Source: Linum tenue
Lineage: Eukaryota > Streptophyta > Magnoliopsida > Malpighiales > Linaceae
Direction of reading: 5' to 3'
DNA: 64,000 bases
Assembly (NCBI GenBank): GCA_946122785.1
Contig: CAMGYJ010000002.1
Span: 19,318,492-19,382,491, forward strand
Shown: positions 33,201 to 44,700 of the stretch, one piece after another
Position numbering within the stretch: the first letter of the stretch is position 1
Layout of the letters: each line of letters starts with the position of its first letter
Notes under the pieces: model-generated
Told to the model about the DNA's origin: nothing
Databases searched by the model: none
What the model saw: the letters and a program-made list of their open reading frames with translations, nothing else
Position numbers and translations under genes: made by a program

Positions 33201-33208
33201 GAAAGTGA
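30208..33208 (+). CDS. cytochrome P450, CYP71 family (CYP71D-like), three exons
   Basis: The joined exons 30208-30662, 31178-31682 and 32585-33208 give 527 codons. The enzyme is an ER-anchored haem mono-oxygenase that takes electrons from P450 reductase; in this family the substrates are usually specialised metabolites such as terpenoids or alkaloids, and the exact one cannot be told. Visible: membrane anchor at about residues 18-34, hinge PPSPP 52-56, I-helix AGTETT 325-330, ENMR (ExxR) 382-385, PERF 437-440, haem loop FGAGRRICPG with Cys464. Intron 2 (after AVLV, phase 0) is the conserved CYP71 intron. Intron 1 splits the Arg codon at residue 152 (QLRR/ICT) and is unusual. All key residues are present and there are no stops, so it is probably functional. 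It has no gene neighbours within the window. Confidence 0.93.
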
Positions 33209-33333
33209 TGGATTGCTATCTTCTCTGAAAATACATATCAGTATAAGCAATGTGTAGTATGTTATTCGGTTGTTTCTGTGTAGCATATTTTGTACCAGAT
33301 AATTTCACTCATTTTGTTGTCCCTTTCTTTGAA

Positions 33334-33339
33334 AATAAA
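33334..33339 (+). terminator. possible polyadenylation signal of the P450 gene
   Basis: AATAAA lies 126 bases after the stop codon, downstream of TTTTGT- and TGTA-rich text. Plant signals are loose, so this is only likely. Confidence 0.4.
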
Positions 33340-33413
33340 GTTGATGTATGGATAGTAGGCAATTTGGGTATTTTTGATGCATGTATGAAAGTACTATTAT
33401 GTTAATTTTTTTA

Positions 33414-33529
33414 TTATGTCTTATAAATAAGAGCTGGAAAACAAAACAAATACAAAAGTAGAGAGAAACACAAGAGAAAAGGAGAGAAATGTTCTTCTTC
33501 TTATTCATATGTCTTAGTACATTTGTGGC
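33414..33529 (-). repeat. copia LTR fragment
   Basis: About 115 bases match the 3' part of the copia LTR at 45859-46138 (AATAAGAG, CACAAGAGAAAAGGAGAGAA, TCTTATTCATATGTC). Both ends are truncated, with no target duplication or internal sequence. Confidence 0.7.
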
Positions 33530-33791
33530 AGAAAAGTGACATTCATATAGATGCCGCGTCATTGAAATATTATTATTTAATTTAAAAATTCAATTATACT
33601 AATTATAATAAGAAAAATACAAAATTCTTAGAAAATTAAAATAAGTAAAATAAATTATTGGTTCAGCCCTCCCCATTCTCCGGTCATGGAAGAATCCACC
33701 GACTTCTCTGCTTCTTCCTCTTCCCTTTCGGTATCATGCTAAAACGAAAAGTTATCCGATATTGTAAACTTCTAGTTTATATATTCATATG

Positions 33792-34614
33792 CAAAGCAGT
33801 TAAAATTGGGATTTTACCTAAAATCGAAAACTGGGGTAAAATCGGAATCGTAAAAACGAAACGTAGAATCGTAGAATTTTAAGTACCATATAGAAACTAA
33901 CATATAATAATATTAATAAGGTAAATATTAACATAAAGATACATAACATTTCAAATGATAATTCTCAAGATTAATGTTTCAAAATCATCATTTTAATTGT
34001 TATGTAATCCGTAACTCGAAATAATTCATGAGGAAGGGATGGAGCTCAATAGGTTTGGTTTTTTTTCCCATATTATGTCTAGGTAGTTTAACTTTAAGTA
34101 GTATTCCTTCATCGTCTACTAAGCATGATTTAAAAACTAAGAATAAGTGAACTCGAATAAAATAATTAATTTAATTGGTTTGGTACAAATATATTCATTA
34201 ATCAATTAATTTGTTAATAATAATATTAATTCTTACATACTTACAATATTATGATAACTATTATGATAACTGTTTTACCGATGAGTTAAACAAGGGAAGA
34301 AAAAGGGATTGATCGATCCCTAATTTCGTTATTTATTTTTTTTTCAATTTTATTTTAATAGAAAAAATATATGAGAAGATCCCCGTCATTGCCCTTTCCG
34401 CCGAAACAGTTATACTTCTTTTAAATTGGCTCAAACCACCTATTTTGTTCACATAGGATCAAAATCTCGATTTTGGTACGATGTTACGATTTTAATCCCG
34501 ATTTGAACGATTTTATGGTCCACCGATTTTATAGTAAAATAAGGATCGGAATCTCTAAGTAAAATCCTAAAATCCTACGATTTTATGATCAAAATCCCGA
34601 TTTTGACTGTATTG
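33792..34614. mobile_element. hAT-type non-autonomous element (CAATACAGTCAAAATC termini)
   Basis: It has a perfect 8-bp duplication TTCATATG (33784-33791 and 34615-34622). The ends are CAAAGCAGTTAAAATTGGG and, as reverse complement, CAATACAGTCAAAATCGGG. AAAATCG/CGATTTT repeats fill the subterminal parts. It is 823 bp with no coding region and belongs with 22791-23570. Confidence 0.9.
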
Positions 34615-34970
34615 TTCATATGTACTAATATACATGTAGTACCAATTTCTCCAATTAAGTATATGTTCTCTTAGAACACATTTCTGATGTAATATCAATT
34701 ATAATATTTGTTTCTGCGAATATCTTCATAATTCGGTAATGCATGTTCAACTGACAGTTTAGTTCCTTCATTTCTAAAAATAGCTCTTCTGGAGCTTTCA
34801 CATACCCTTGTACTACATTTTGGCCATTAGGCACCTTCTGATTCACTGAACTATTGTGAGCACATATCTATAGTGATAAGAATATTGTCACACTATTTTA
34901 TCTCTAATATATTGGCTAGTTACTCCAAGTAACAAAACACAAACTCTTCCAGAGCTTTTTCTTACTTTCG

Positions 34971-35224
34971 TACTATATAATAATATGATGGTTCTATCGT
35001 ACACCAGGCAAAACTTGGTGTATGTCGTACATTAAACAATCGTCATCGTTAGTGTCCATCTCAACGGCCAACATAAATGAGGTAATTTATTTTTTAATAA
35101 CACAAAAAAAGAACCGCATTAATCCTAACTGTTGAGATGGACGTGGACGGTGGAGATTGCTGGTGTACGACATACCCCAACATATGTTTGGTGTACGATC
35201 GAAGTTAACTATGATATAATAGTA
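34971..35224. mobile_element. fold-back MITE, about 254 bp
   Basis: Both ends read TACTAT followed by ATATGATGGTT-like text and CGTACACCA, then GGTGTATGTCGTACA and CCATCTCAACGG / CTGTTGAGATGG. The inverted repeats extend for over 80 bases each and leave a short centre. I found no clear target duplication, so the exact borders and superfamily are uncertain. Confidence 0.65.
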
Positions 35225-35674
35225 GTATTGACTTTTCCGAATATTTATTCTACACAAAAGCATACAAAATAATAATTATTATAATAATAATAACATATAT
35301 GTGTTTTTGATGACTACATATTTACACATGTTTTACCCCTCATTTCTTGATTGTTTAGCTGAGTGTTTATCATATTTTGGTCTATTTTACTCTAGTTTGT
35401 GTTCCTTTGTCACATTTCAGGTCCTAGCACGTAAAGTGAAGCATAGGAGCAAGTTTCAAGTCAATCTGAGATCAATTGACCACTCGGGCATGACCTGAGG
35501 AAGAATGGATTTCTTTCTCATTTTATGGTCAATGAATCATTTAGGCTTGTCATGATGAGAAAGAGGACTAGACTACAAGCGTCTGGGATCTAACGGCGAC
35601 TAATTCGGAGTCCGGACGAGGGAGAAACAAGACATTCAAGAGAGGGAAACATGAGTAATGATTTCCACGGGTTG

Positions 35675-36488
35675 GAAGCCAATTCCAAGGTCGTGGATTA
35701 GAGGTTTAGACCGTGGATGTCGAGCAGAAGAGATCCACAGGTTGGAGATCAATTTCCACGATCGTGAAATATAAGGGGTGACCGTTAGGGCTGGGAGTTT
35801 GGTACCGGTATTTGGGATATACCGAATACCGTACTGAATTTGTCTATATTTGGTATTACCGAATACACGTATTATTTTTTGGGATTGGGATTGAATTTCA
35901 ATTGTTATTCAGTATTAGGGATTACGGGATTGGGATCAGTATATGCCGAAATACCGATCAATACCGAAATATAAGCTAGTGTGTATTTTATCCTCTCAAC
36001 TAGACTCTCTCATTCCCTACTACACGACCCTAACCACCAAGAGTGTCATTTAATTATACATAGATCATTCCATCACTAGTAATAGTCTTCTCTTAACCTC
36101 CAATTCGTCAAATTAAAGATCGCCAATGACAAGAACTTAAGATGTCTCCTCTCCTCCATTCTCCTTAATAATATCCTAATTAAAGACTCTTTGCTTAGTC
36201 GTTTTCCTCTAAATTAAACAATAAAATCTAATTTATATATTTAATTATTAATTGCAAAGGTAATTGATTTCGTATTCGATAATATCGATTGGGATACCGA
36301 AGTACCGATTGGGATACCGAAATATTTAGGGAGTGGGATTGGGATACCAAAATTATTTAGGGATTGGGATTGGGATTGACTTTAGGGTATAATTCGGTAT
36401 TCGGGATTTTGGTATTTGGTATTGGGATACCGATACCGTACCGATTTCCACCCCTAGTGACCGTGGAACATACCAACGACGAGTATAA
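35675..36488 (+). promoter_or_regulatory. palindrome cluster (TTCCACGATCGTGGAA type) and TATA box, split by a MITE
   Basis: TCCACGGGTTGGA, CCGTGGAT and TTTCCACGATCGTG occur at 35668-35770. After the inserted MITE the cluster resumes with GACCGTGGAA, and then GAGTATAAACACC (TATAAA near 36483). The 3' LTR keeps the uninterrupted order at 41688-41833, with a perfect TTCCACGATCGTGGAA followed by TATAAA near 41828. The MITE therefore sits inside the upstream promoter of this LTR. Confidence 0.6.
35786..36456. mobile_element. hAT-type MITE, TAGGGSTGG termini
   Basis: The perfect 8-bp duplication GTGACCGT (35778-35785 and 36457-36464) flanks ends TAGGGCTGGGAGTTTGGTACC and, as reverse complement, TAGGGGTGGAAATCGGTACGG. 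The subterminal parts are GGTATTCGG / TACCGAATACC repeats. It is 671 bp and non-coding. Confidence 0.95.
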
Positions 36489-36558
36489 ACACCTGTTTTG
36501 TGTGTTTTTTTAAGGAAAGAGCTGGACTTTGGATCCCAAACACCCAAGGGGCGAACTC

Positions 36559-36592
<34 letters not shown>

Positions 36593-37386
36593 ACATTGGG
36601 ATCATTCTTGGAGCTATTTTGGAGGATTTCTCACCATTGGAGCTCGCGAATCAAGCTTGGAGATGGAGATTGAAGATCTAGATCAGATTTCTTCATTCTC
36701 TCTCTTCTCTATGGAGTAACTTCCCTTCACTTTGGTTTTGAGGAACCCTAGTTTGTTTGCTAGGAAGAGTTGTATGAACTCCATTATTGTTTGACATTTA
36801 TATTCAGTTGAGGCAATGATTTAGAATTACTTGAGTCCTGATCAAACTTTTGTGATTCCTGCTTCAACCTAGAACGATAGTCTCTGCATAGGTTAATAGA
36901 GCTACCTTAAATTGGAAGTGGTGAATCGACTGCTTTAGTCGAGAAGTCAATCCACTGCTCCATACTAGAATTAAAGTCAATAGAGGAAGTTTGGTGCGTT
37001 ATTGCATTGGTTAGTTTATGTCAGTGGAGGTTAGTTGCCCGCTGGGTATTCGAACTAAGAGGGTTTGGTCTTCTTTAGTCGAGATTCCACACTTGGCAAG
37101 AACTTTTCACAGTGTATCTTTCAATCTGAACAAATTGGGAACATATAATCTGAACTAGCTGCATATTAGGGGGAACCATACCTGGATGACCTTTAACATA
37201 CTTGGAAAACCGGAGCATTACTTGCGTTTTGTTTATTTTCATGTGAACATCTCACTACACTTAGTTTGCTAGTAGGCAGTAGATCTAGACCCGGGTTGAA
37301 AAATTAAACTTCACCACTACTCTGCATTTTCATCTTACGATTGCACTTGGTCGTGGTTTGGTATTGTGTTTAGCATGTCAAGTTTT

Positions 37387-37404
37387 TGGTGTCGTTGACG
37401 GTGA
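37387..37404 (+). other. degenerate primer binding site, tRNA-Asp type
   Basis: TGGTGTCGTTGACGGTGA follows the LTR by six bases. It matches the tRNA-Asp complement except for a few, mostly C to T or G to T, changes. Confidence 0.65.
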
Positions 37405-37524
37405 ATTTCTAGATTATTAGGAAAGGTAAAAGTTTGTTAATTTAGCTTTTCTTTCTTTTGTTTTTCTTTTCCACCCTTGCTTTTCACTTGGGTGTTTTTG
37501 TTTTTGTTGGTGCAGATCTATATC

Positions 37525-38115
37525 ATGGATCATCATGGCTTCTCTAACCACTGGGGTTATCGACCACCACCCGAGTGGTATTACCCCGAGACTTCCTAGA
37601 GCAATCAAGGAGGAGAAGACTATTGATTCGGGTTCCATTACCAACCCCCCTACTACGGAGAACAACTGGACCCTTGGGAACCTCAAGAACAATCCCCTTA
37701 CCAAGAATAGTTTCTCCCACAACCACAAGGGCCATCGGAGCTGGAGTTAGCCATGGCGGCCTTCACGGGCCATTCTGCTGAGCCTTGCTACACTCCACTA
37801 GAAGATTTGTATAAATAATTAAGGCCTCTTGTGGAGTAGTTTGGTTGAAAAATGGAGAGATCATACTCCAAGATGGATCTTCATAACCAGGCCATCGAAC
37901 GAACTCAGTTCACCTACCGTGAAATAGAGGAGACCCTCCTAAGCGTAAAGAATCAGATAGAGGTCATTGAGAAAGATTATGCACAGTTCGATCAAGATAA
38001 CCTTCATAACCTTTATGCACGTGCCATTTTCGTCACTTGCTATGCCACTTGCTCGTGACTTGAGACTCCACCTCATCGACGAGAACCTCAAATTCAAAGA
38101 GGTTTTGGGGTGGAC
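37525..38115 (+). pseudogene. small element ORF with multiple stops (gag-like position)
   Basis: From ATG 37525 one frame reads MDHHGFSNHWGYRPPPEWYY, then a proline-glutamine-rich part, then (from about 37753) MAAFTGHSAEPCYTPLEDLY and a coiled-coil-like part (MERSYSKMDLHNQAIERTQF...). At least six in-frame stops interrupt it. Several can be read as CAG or CAA to TAG/TAA and CGA to TGA. The start lies about 120 bases after the primer site, as expected for gag, but I see no capsid or zinc-knuckle motif. The function is unknown. Confidence 0.5.
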
Positions 38116-38121
38116 CGAAAC

Positions 38122-39036
38122 TAGGGCTGGTATTCGGTAAACCGGTATTCGGTATACCGGTATTCGGTATACCGGGTATCGAACCGGTTATAATCGGTAT
38201 TCGGTATACCGAATACCGCCGGTATCGGTATTCGGCTGCACTTCTTGGCCAAACGGTATACCGAATACCAACGGTAAATCGGTATACCGAATACCAAATA
38301 AAAAGGTTTACCGAAGACCCTGTAGTTTATTCCCCACAAGAAATGAAGAGCTTGCTTCAGCGGATTGCTGAAGGAAATCGCTCGACTGGTGGCCTAACTT
38401 TTGTGGCAAAGGTTTACGGAATTGCAGGTTCGCTTTACAAGCTATATTTATTTCAAACTTTCCAAGACATGATGATTGTCATGTTAATGATCACTGTTCT
38501 CTTTTTCAGGTTGTATAAAGTTTCTAGAGTCTTATTATTTGATTTTGGTCACCAAGCGTTGGCAAATAGGTTGCATATGTGGCCATGCAATTTATGGTAT
38601 AGACGAAAGCCAATTGATTACAGTCCCTCATGTTTCTATTCAGACTGATATTGCACATTCTAAAACTGAGCTAAGGTACTTCCTCTTACTCTTTTTTTCT
38701 TCTGCTTAAGCTATCCTCTTACTCTTTTTTCTTCTGCTTAAGCTATCCCTGTCTCCTTAGAGAGAATACAATATAGTAATAATTAATAAACAAACAAAAT
38801 TATTTACATCATTTAATTAAACAACATTCAGAAAAATAAAAAGAACAGAAAGCCCAAATCAGCCCACTCGGTATCGGTATTCAGTCGGTATACCGGCTCG
38901 AAAAAATAATCTCAATGCATTAACCGGTATTCGGTATACCGGTATCAATACCGGAAAACATTCGGTATCGGTATCGGTATTCGGTGGGTACACAATGTTA
39001 TCCGGTATACCGGATACCGACCGATTACCAGCCCTA
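38122..39036. mobile_element. hAT-type element carrying captured host exons (Pack-type)
   Basis: The perfect 8-bp duplication ACCGAAAC (38114-38121 and 39037-39044) flanks ends TAGGGCTGGTATTCGGTAA and, as reverse complement, TAGGGCTGGTAATCGGTCGG. The subterminal parts are GGTATACCG / TATTCGG repeats. The centre holds a fragment of a SAC-domain phosphatase gene in plus orientation (38307-38675). Confidence 0.95.
38307..38675 (+). pseudogene. captured two-exon fragment of a SAC-domain phosphoinositide phosphatase gene
   Basis: Exon a (38307-38427) reads TEDPVVYSPQEMKSLLQRIA and EGNRSTGGLTFVAKVYGIAG. An 82-base intron (GTTCGC...TTTTTCAG, 38428-38509) follows. Exon b (38510-38675) reads CIKFLESYYLILVTKR, QIGCICGHAIYGIDESQ and PHVSIQTDIAHSKTELR, then a GT donor. 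This is the N-terminal SAC-domain region of plant SAC phosphatases, which remove phosphate from phosphoinositides on membranes. The catalytic CX5R motif lies further on in the family and is not included. The kept intron shows capture at DNA level. One frame is open through both exons, so the capture is recent or constrained. Confidence 0.85.
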
Positions 39037-39243
39037 ACCGAAACTTAGGAGCCACCGTCCGATTCACGACGTGAAAGTAGCGCTTGTTAGGAGGCAACCC
39101 AACTAGGAGCCACCGTCCTACTGCTCTCTCTATTCACATGGAATACACCACCTGCTCCGTCCACAATCATTCACACTTGATCTGGTAACTTCGTTCTACC
39201 CTCTTTATCTTTCCTCCATTGAGGACAATGTCGTGCTGAAGTG

Positions 39244-41519
39244 TGGGGGGGGGGTGGTCCATTGTATTTGGGTGTGATGAATGATGTTGTTTTGCTTGTT
39301 TTGGAGCCTAGTCCACTGTCCAAAATTTTAAATTTGAGGGCTCCAAGTATGTTTTCCTTGCAATTGACTGCTCAGTATGCTTTGAATTGACAATCTTTAT
39401 AGTAATATGCAACATAGGAGTGGTGTAGCACTATGGAGGATGTTGATGCAGTTAAGAAATCTCTTCTTCATATTGTGTTGGTTGACTGTGCGAATTAGTG
39501 ATCTTAGGACACTTGAATTGTGTGGTATCGATGAATCTCCCTGTCATGGACTCCTGTATCATGTTTTGAAAAAGGTGCTCTAAAATGTGCTTTTAAAATA
39601 ATTTCTCCCGTGTGGAAATAGGTGAAAGTGTATAAAGGGAGATGGGAATCCGTTCCCAACTTCCACCTACTACCTCCAGCCCCCTTACACCTCTTTCCCC
39701 CGCACGAGACTTGAGACACCTGCTCCCGGCATAAGAGTTGGGCTCCCTCAAAACCTTTGCTAGGTGGGAGCCCCATTTTCCGAGAATAAAATTTTGGAAC
39801 CCTTTCAAAAAGGAAAAAAAAAGAAACAATAAAATGAAGGAAAAAAAAACAGAAGAAAGGGGGTTCCAACCATCTTCAACGGAAAAAATAGAGCACCTAA
39901 AAAAAGTGAGTACAAGATCTTTTTATTTTTTAGAGTCTCTTTGTCCCCGAATCACTTGTCCTCTGATCACTACTTGACATGAACCCGACACGGGACTACA
40001 GTTCTCGCTGAAGAAGCTAGGAGGTGACTTGTGTGTTGGTTGACCTCGTAAGCTGCTAAATGACTTAGAACGTCCTCTACAGACAATCATGGTTGCATGT
40101 TTCTATAAAGGTCTGGAGAGTTGCATTGATTTGAGTCCGGTTTATTTGGATACAAGAAAATGGTTAAGTGTGGGGGAATTTGATGACTACATATTTACAC
40201 ATTTTACCCCTTATTTCTAGATTGTTTAGCTTGGTGTTTATCATACTTTGTCCTATTGTACGCTAGTTTGTGTTCCTTTGTCATATTTCAGGTCCTAGCA
40301 CGTAAAGTGAAGAATATGAGCAACTTTCAAGTCAATCGGAGATCAATTGGCGACTCGGGTGAAGAACTCGGGCATAACTCGGGGGTGGTCCATTGTATTT
40401 GGGTGTGATGAATGATGTTGTTTTGCTTGTTTTGGAGCCTAGTCTACTGTCCAAAATTTTAAATTTGAGGGCTCCAAGTATGTTTTCCTTGCAATTGACT
40501 GCTCAGTATGCTTTGAATTGACAATCTTTATAGTAATATGCAACATAGGAGTGGTGTAGCACTATGGAGGATGTTGATGCAGTTAAGAAATCTCTTCTTC
40601 ATATTGTGTTGGTTGACTGTGCGAATTAGTGATCTTAGGACACTTGAATTGTGTGGTATCGATGAATCTCCCTGTCATGGACTCCTGTATCATGTTTTGA
40701 AAAAGGTGCTCTAAAATGTGCTTTTAAAATAATTTCTCCCGTGTGGAAATAGGTGAAAGTGTATAAAGGGAGATGGGAATCCGTTCCCAACTTCCACCTA
40801 CTACCTCCAGCCCCCTTACACCTCTTTCCCCCGCACGAGACTTGAGACACCTGCTCCCGGCATGGCTGATAAGAGTTGGGCTCCCTCAAAACCTTTGCTA
40901 GGTGGGAGCCCCATTTTCCGAGAATAAAATTTTGGAACCCTTTCAAAAAGAAAAAAAAAGAAACAATAAAATGAAGGAAAAAAAAAACAGAAGAAAGGGG
41001 GTTCCAACCATCTTCAACGGAAAAAATAGAGCACCTAAAAAAAGTGAGTACAAGATCTTTTTATTTTTTAGAGTCTCTTTGTCCCCGAATCACTTGTCCT
41101 CTGATCACTACTTGACATGAACCCGACACGGGACTACAGTTCTCGCTGAAGAAGCTAGGAGGTGACTTGTGTGTTGGTTGACCTTGTAAGCTGCTAAATG
41201 ACTTAGAACGTCCTCTACAGACAATCATGGTTGCATGTTTCTATAAAGGTCTGGAGAGTTGCATTGATTTGAGTCCGGTTTATTTGGGTACAAGAAAATG
41301 GTTAAGTGTGGGGGAATTTGATGACTACATATTTACACATTTTACCCCTTATTTCTAGATTGTTTAGCTTGGTGTTTATCATACTTTGTCCTATTTTACG
41401 CTAGTTTGTGTTCCTTTGTCATATTTCAGGTCCTAGCACGTAAAGTGAAGAATATGAGCAACTTTCAAGTCAATCGGAGATCAATTGGCGACTCGGGTGA
41501 AGAACTCGGGCATGACCCG
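39244..41519 (+). repeat. tandem duplication of 1.13 kb inside the LTR element
   Basis: 39244-40380 and 40381-41519 are nearly identical. The second copy has seven extra bases near 40863 and a few substitutions. Each copy runs from the internal G-run (GGGGTGGTCCATTG) through the A-rich tract and polypurine tract into the first 200 bases of the 3' LTR (40181 and 41319). The joint is at GGGCATAACTCGGG/GGTGGTCC. It contains no gene. Confidence 0.9.
39787..39872. repeat. A-rich tract clasped by an inverted repeat (second family)
   Basis: TTTTGGAACCCTTTC pairs with GAAAGGGGGTTCCAA across about 55 bases of A/G-rich DNA. It is repeated at about 40930-41012 in the duplicated copy. Position relative to the polypurine tract and overall form match 5642-5720, although the sequences differ. 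Confidence 0.6.
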
Positions 41520-42655
41520 AGGAAGAATGGATTTCTATCTAATTTTATGGACAATGAATCATTTAAACTTGTCATGATGAGAAAGGGGACGAGACTACGA
41601 GTGTCTGAGATCAAACAGCGACTAATTCGGAGTCCGGACGAGGGAGAAACGAGACATTCGAGACAGGGGAACATGAGTAATGATTTCCACGGGTTGGAAG
41701 CCAATTCCACGGTCGGGGATTAGAGATTAGGACCGTGGATTTCGAGCAGGAGAGATCCACGGGTTGGAGATCAAATTCCACGATCGTGGAATGTAAGGGG
41801 TGACCGTGGAACGTACCAGCAGCGAGTATAAAGACTTGTTTTGTGCATTTTTTTTTTTGAAGGAGAGAGCTGGATTTTGGATCTCAAACACCCAAGGGAC
41901 GAACCCTAGAGAGAGAGTACCTTGGGATTATTCTTGGAGCTATTCTGTAGGATTTCTTCACCATTAGAGCTTGCGAATCAAGCTTGGAGATGGAGATTGA
42001 AGATTTGTATGCTTCCCTATGGAGTAACTTCCCTTCACTTAGGTTTTGAGAAACCCTAGATTTTATGCTAGGAAGAGTTGTATGAAATCGAATTCATTAT
42101 TGTTTGACGTTTTATATTCAGTTGAGGCATTGATTAAGAATTACTTGAGTCCTGATCAAACTTTTGTGATTCCTGCTTTAACCTAGAACGATAGTCTCTG
42201 CATAGGTTAATAGAGCTACCTTAAATTGAAAGTGGTGAATCGACTGCTTTAGTCGAGAAGTTGATCCACTAATCTGTACTGGAAGTAAAGTCAGTAGAGG
42301 AAGTTTTGTGCGTTATTGCCTTGGTTAGTTTATGCCGGTGGAGGTTAGTCGCCCGTCGTGTATTCGAACTAAGAGGGTATGTCTTTTTTAGTCGAGATTC
42401 CAGGCTTGTCAAGAAATTTCCGCAGTGTATCTTTCAATCTGAACAATTTGGGAACATATAATATGAACTAGCTGCATACTAGGGGGAACCATACCTGGAT
42501 GACCTAAACATACTTGGAAAACCGAAGCATTACTTCCGTTTTGTTTATTTTTCATTTGAACATCTCACTACAATTTGTTTGCTAAATAATAGAAGTTTAC
42601 GGAGTAGGCATTTTATCTAGACCACGGGTTGATAAATTAAACTTCACCACTATTC
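41319..42655 (+). repeat. 3' LTR of the 35-42 kb element, end missing
   Basis: It starts TGATGACTAC after GTGTGGGGGAATT and follows the 5' LTR to about 42655 (GATAAATTAAACTTCACCACT). The last 65 bases and any target duplication are gone. Confidence 0.85.
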
Positions 42656-44700
42656 TTTCATGCTACTTTTCATTTAAATACTACTAATTAAGAACCAGTT
42701 ATTGTAAAAGAGAACTCAAGCAAACCATTTTATGATATTCAACCGAACCATTTCATTGATATTGAATCTTGTTCATGTAAGTAACTTTACATCTACAATC
42801 ATACAGAATAAATGAATTCATTCAACAACCCTAATCTCAAATGAAATAACTAACTACTTGTAAGTTCTTCTATTAGATCTTCAAGCATTCTTGAGGACTA
42901 GGGTATTTATAACTCAATTAATCTGCAGACCAAAAACCATATTTCCGAAAAGGCCCTGGCAATAGAAGAACATGTTAGAAAAACTACATAATTGATTGGA
43001 AACAAGATAAGAAACTAAACTGAATTAACTTCAATTGTTCATTCGCAGGCTATAATAGAGTGCTTCACCAGACGAGACATGATCCTTAAATATGGCCTTT
43101 GCCATTAGTTGTTCCATTACTAGTCCATCCAAGTTGTCTAATTAGACATATATGATTTAAAAGGAAAGCCTTTTTACTATACCAGGCCACAACATAGGAC
43201 ACAATCAAATGAAGTTGCCTTGCTGGTTTTTCTGCCGTGCGAACCTGAATTAAGTGTGTTGTCATCAATAAAAAACAAACTAGCCTGAATTAAGTGTGTT
43301 TGTCATGATGATTGACAACTACAAATTAACAAATTTGATTGAACGTGAAGACAAGCAGTTTCAGGCCATTCTTTAACAAAGATGACACTACTGACAAAAG
43401 AGGTAATTCGACAAGTGGGATTGTAAAAGGGATAACAACCATGAGTCCTCAAAAAGCATTGGACCATTAAGAGACTAAAACAAAAATCATTCGGATTCAC
43501 CTTCATAGGTGGGACTTGGATCTTTTTGAATGATAGAACATTTTGTAGGCTATTCATTAAGAGGACTATTGAAAAGAAAGAACATACTAACTCACCCGGT
43601 AGTGTACAATGCTCATGTCACCCTTATTATTGTACTGATTTTGCAGGACTCTGGTTTGTACTGCCATATCACTACTCCAAACATAAGAACAACAACAAAA
43701 ACCCTTTGAATTACGAGTGTGTATAATCCATTAATGGGGAATATCTAAATAGCTTGAGGTAGAGAACAAACATTTATATATACCTGCAATTGGATCAGAT
43801 ATTCAATGCAACCTGGACAAATACAATCTAAAGATGGAATTCAATCAAAGCGGACCTATATAGCAAAGGGCTGAAGGGAAAATGAGAACACAAATTTCAG
43901 TTCAGGTTTCCCCATCAATTAGCCATTTTTTATTCCAATTTAGCCAATCAGATCCAGAACAAACCCAACACATGAATTGAAAAGCGAAGGGAATACCTAG
44001 GTTAACTTTTCAAACCGGAGATTGTAGATTTGGAGAGAATTAACAGGGGAGGGAATTCGTCACCTGCTCGGCAACCAAAGAGACAACAGCAGGGGACAAA
44101 ACACCTGTGGGCTCTTATTTATTGCAACCGACAAGCTCCCAGCCCGTTCAATGTCGAGCTAGGGATTTGGTAGAAGGAGAGTTGAGAGATAATCAGATTG
44201 ATTTGGGGGAGTTTAAACCCTAAAACTCTCCAAAATCGAAATAGTAAGAACATGAAAACTTAGTTCTCTACTTACCGTCGACGAGGGGAGTGTCCGGAGC
44301 TTCCTAGTTGCAGCTCTTTTGGCTTGATTTTCACAAAGAACCGAAAGGGCGAAGAAGGATTTCATTTTTATGTCAAATCGAGAGGGAGGGACAAAGGGAG
44401 AAACGAGAGGACGAAAAGGGGAGATCATTCTTCCGTCGAATTGAAGGGAAAAGACGAGAGGAAGGTCTAAGGAGTAGGTGGTTGAGTTGTAGAGAATCGC
44501 GACAAAGAGGAAGATTAGGAAGGCATGGTGCAGCACGACTTAGAAATTAAGGTTATAGTGTTATTTCTAGAGGGGAGATGGCTGCAGAACGAGATGGCCA
44601 AAATGTTTTCATCAAATCAAAGAAATAGGAGGGGGATTGGCCTACGAAACGTTTCAAAAGGAAAGAGAAACCAAACCCAGAACCTGGAGGTTTAGACGTT
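42656..44700. other. unassigned DNA, possible 5' end of a leftward transposon gene
   Basis: No domain is recognisable. On the minus strand 44536-44213 is open for 107 codons, and a consensus-like donor (GACG/GTAAGTAG, about 44273) lies inside it. It could be the first exon of a gene carried by the CACTA element whose end is at 45085. I could not trace further exons. Confidence 0.3.

Larger units (their letters stand above)
35308..37380 (+). repeat. 5' LTR of the 35-42 kb element (contains a MITE)
   Basis: Without the MITE and its duplication it is about 1.39 kb, like the Athila-like LTRs in the first part of the window. It shares with them GTCCTAGCACG, GAACCCTAGTTT, CTAGACCCGGGTTGA and the GTCA end. 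It carries a palindrome cluster of a third type (CCACGATCGTGG), then TATAAA at about 36483. A (GA)n run at 36559-36591 is longer than in the 3' LTR. Confidence 0.85.
35308..42655 (+). mobile_element. LTR retrotransposon of Athila-like architecture, largely non-coding, with nested insertions and a duplication
   Basis: The 5' LTR (35308-37380) starts TGATGACTAC and ends GCATGTCA. A degenerate tRNA-Asp primer site follows (37387). A broken small ORF, the GAGGACAATGTCGTGC box with G-run (39217-39254), an A-rich clasped tract, a polypurine tract and a 3' LTR (41319-42655, end missing) complete it. There is no protease, RT or integrase. Two hAT-type elements are inserted (35786 and 38122), and 39244-40380 is duplicated in tandem. 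Confidence 0.85.
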
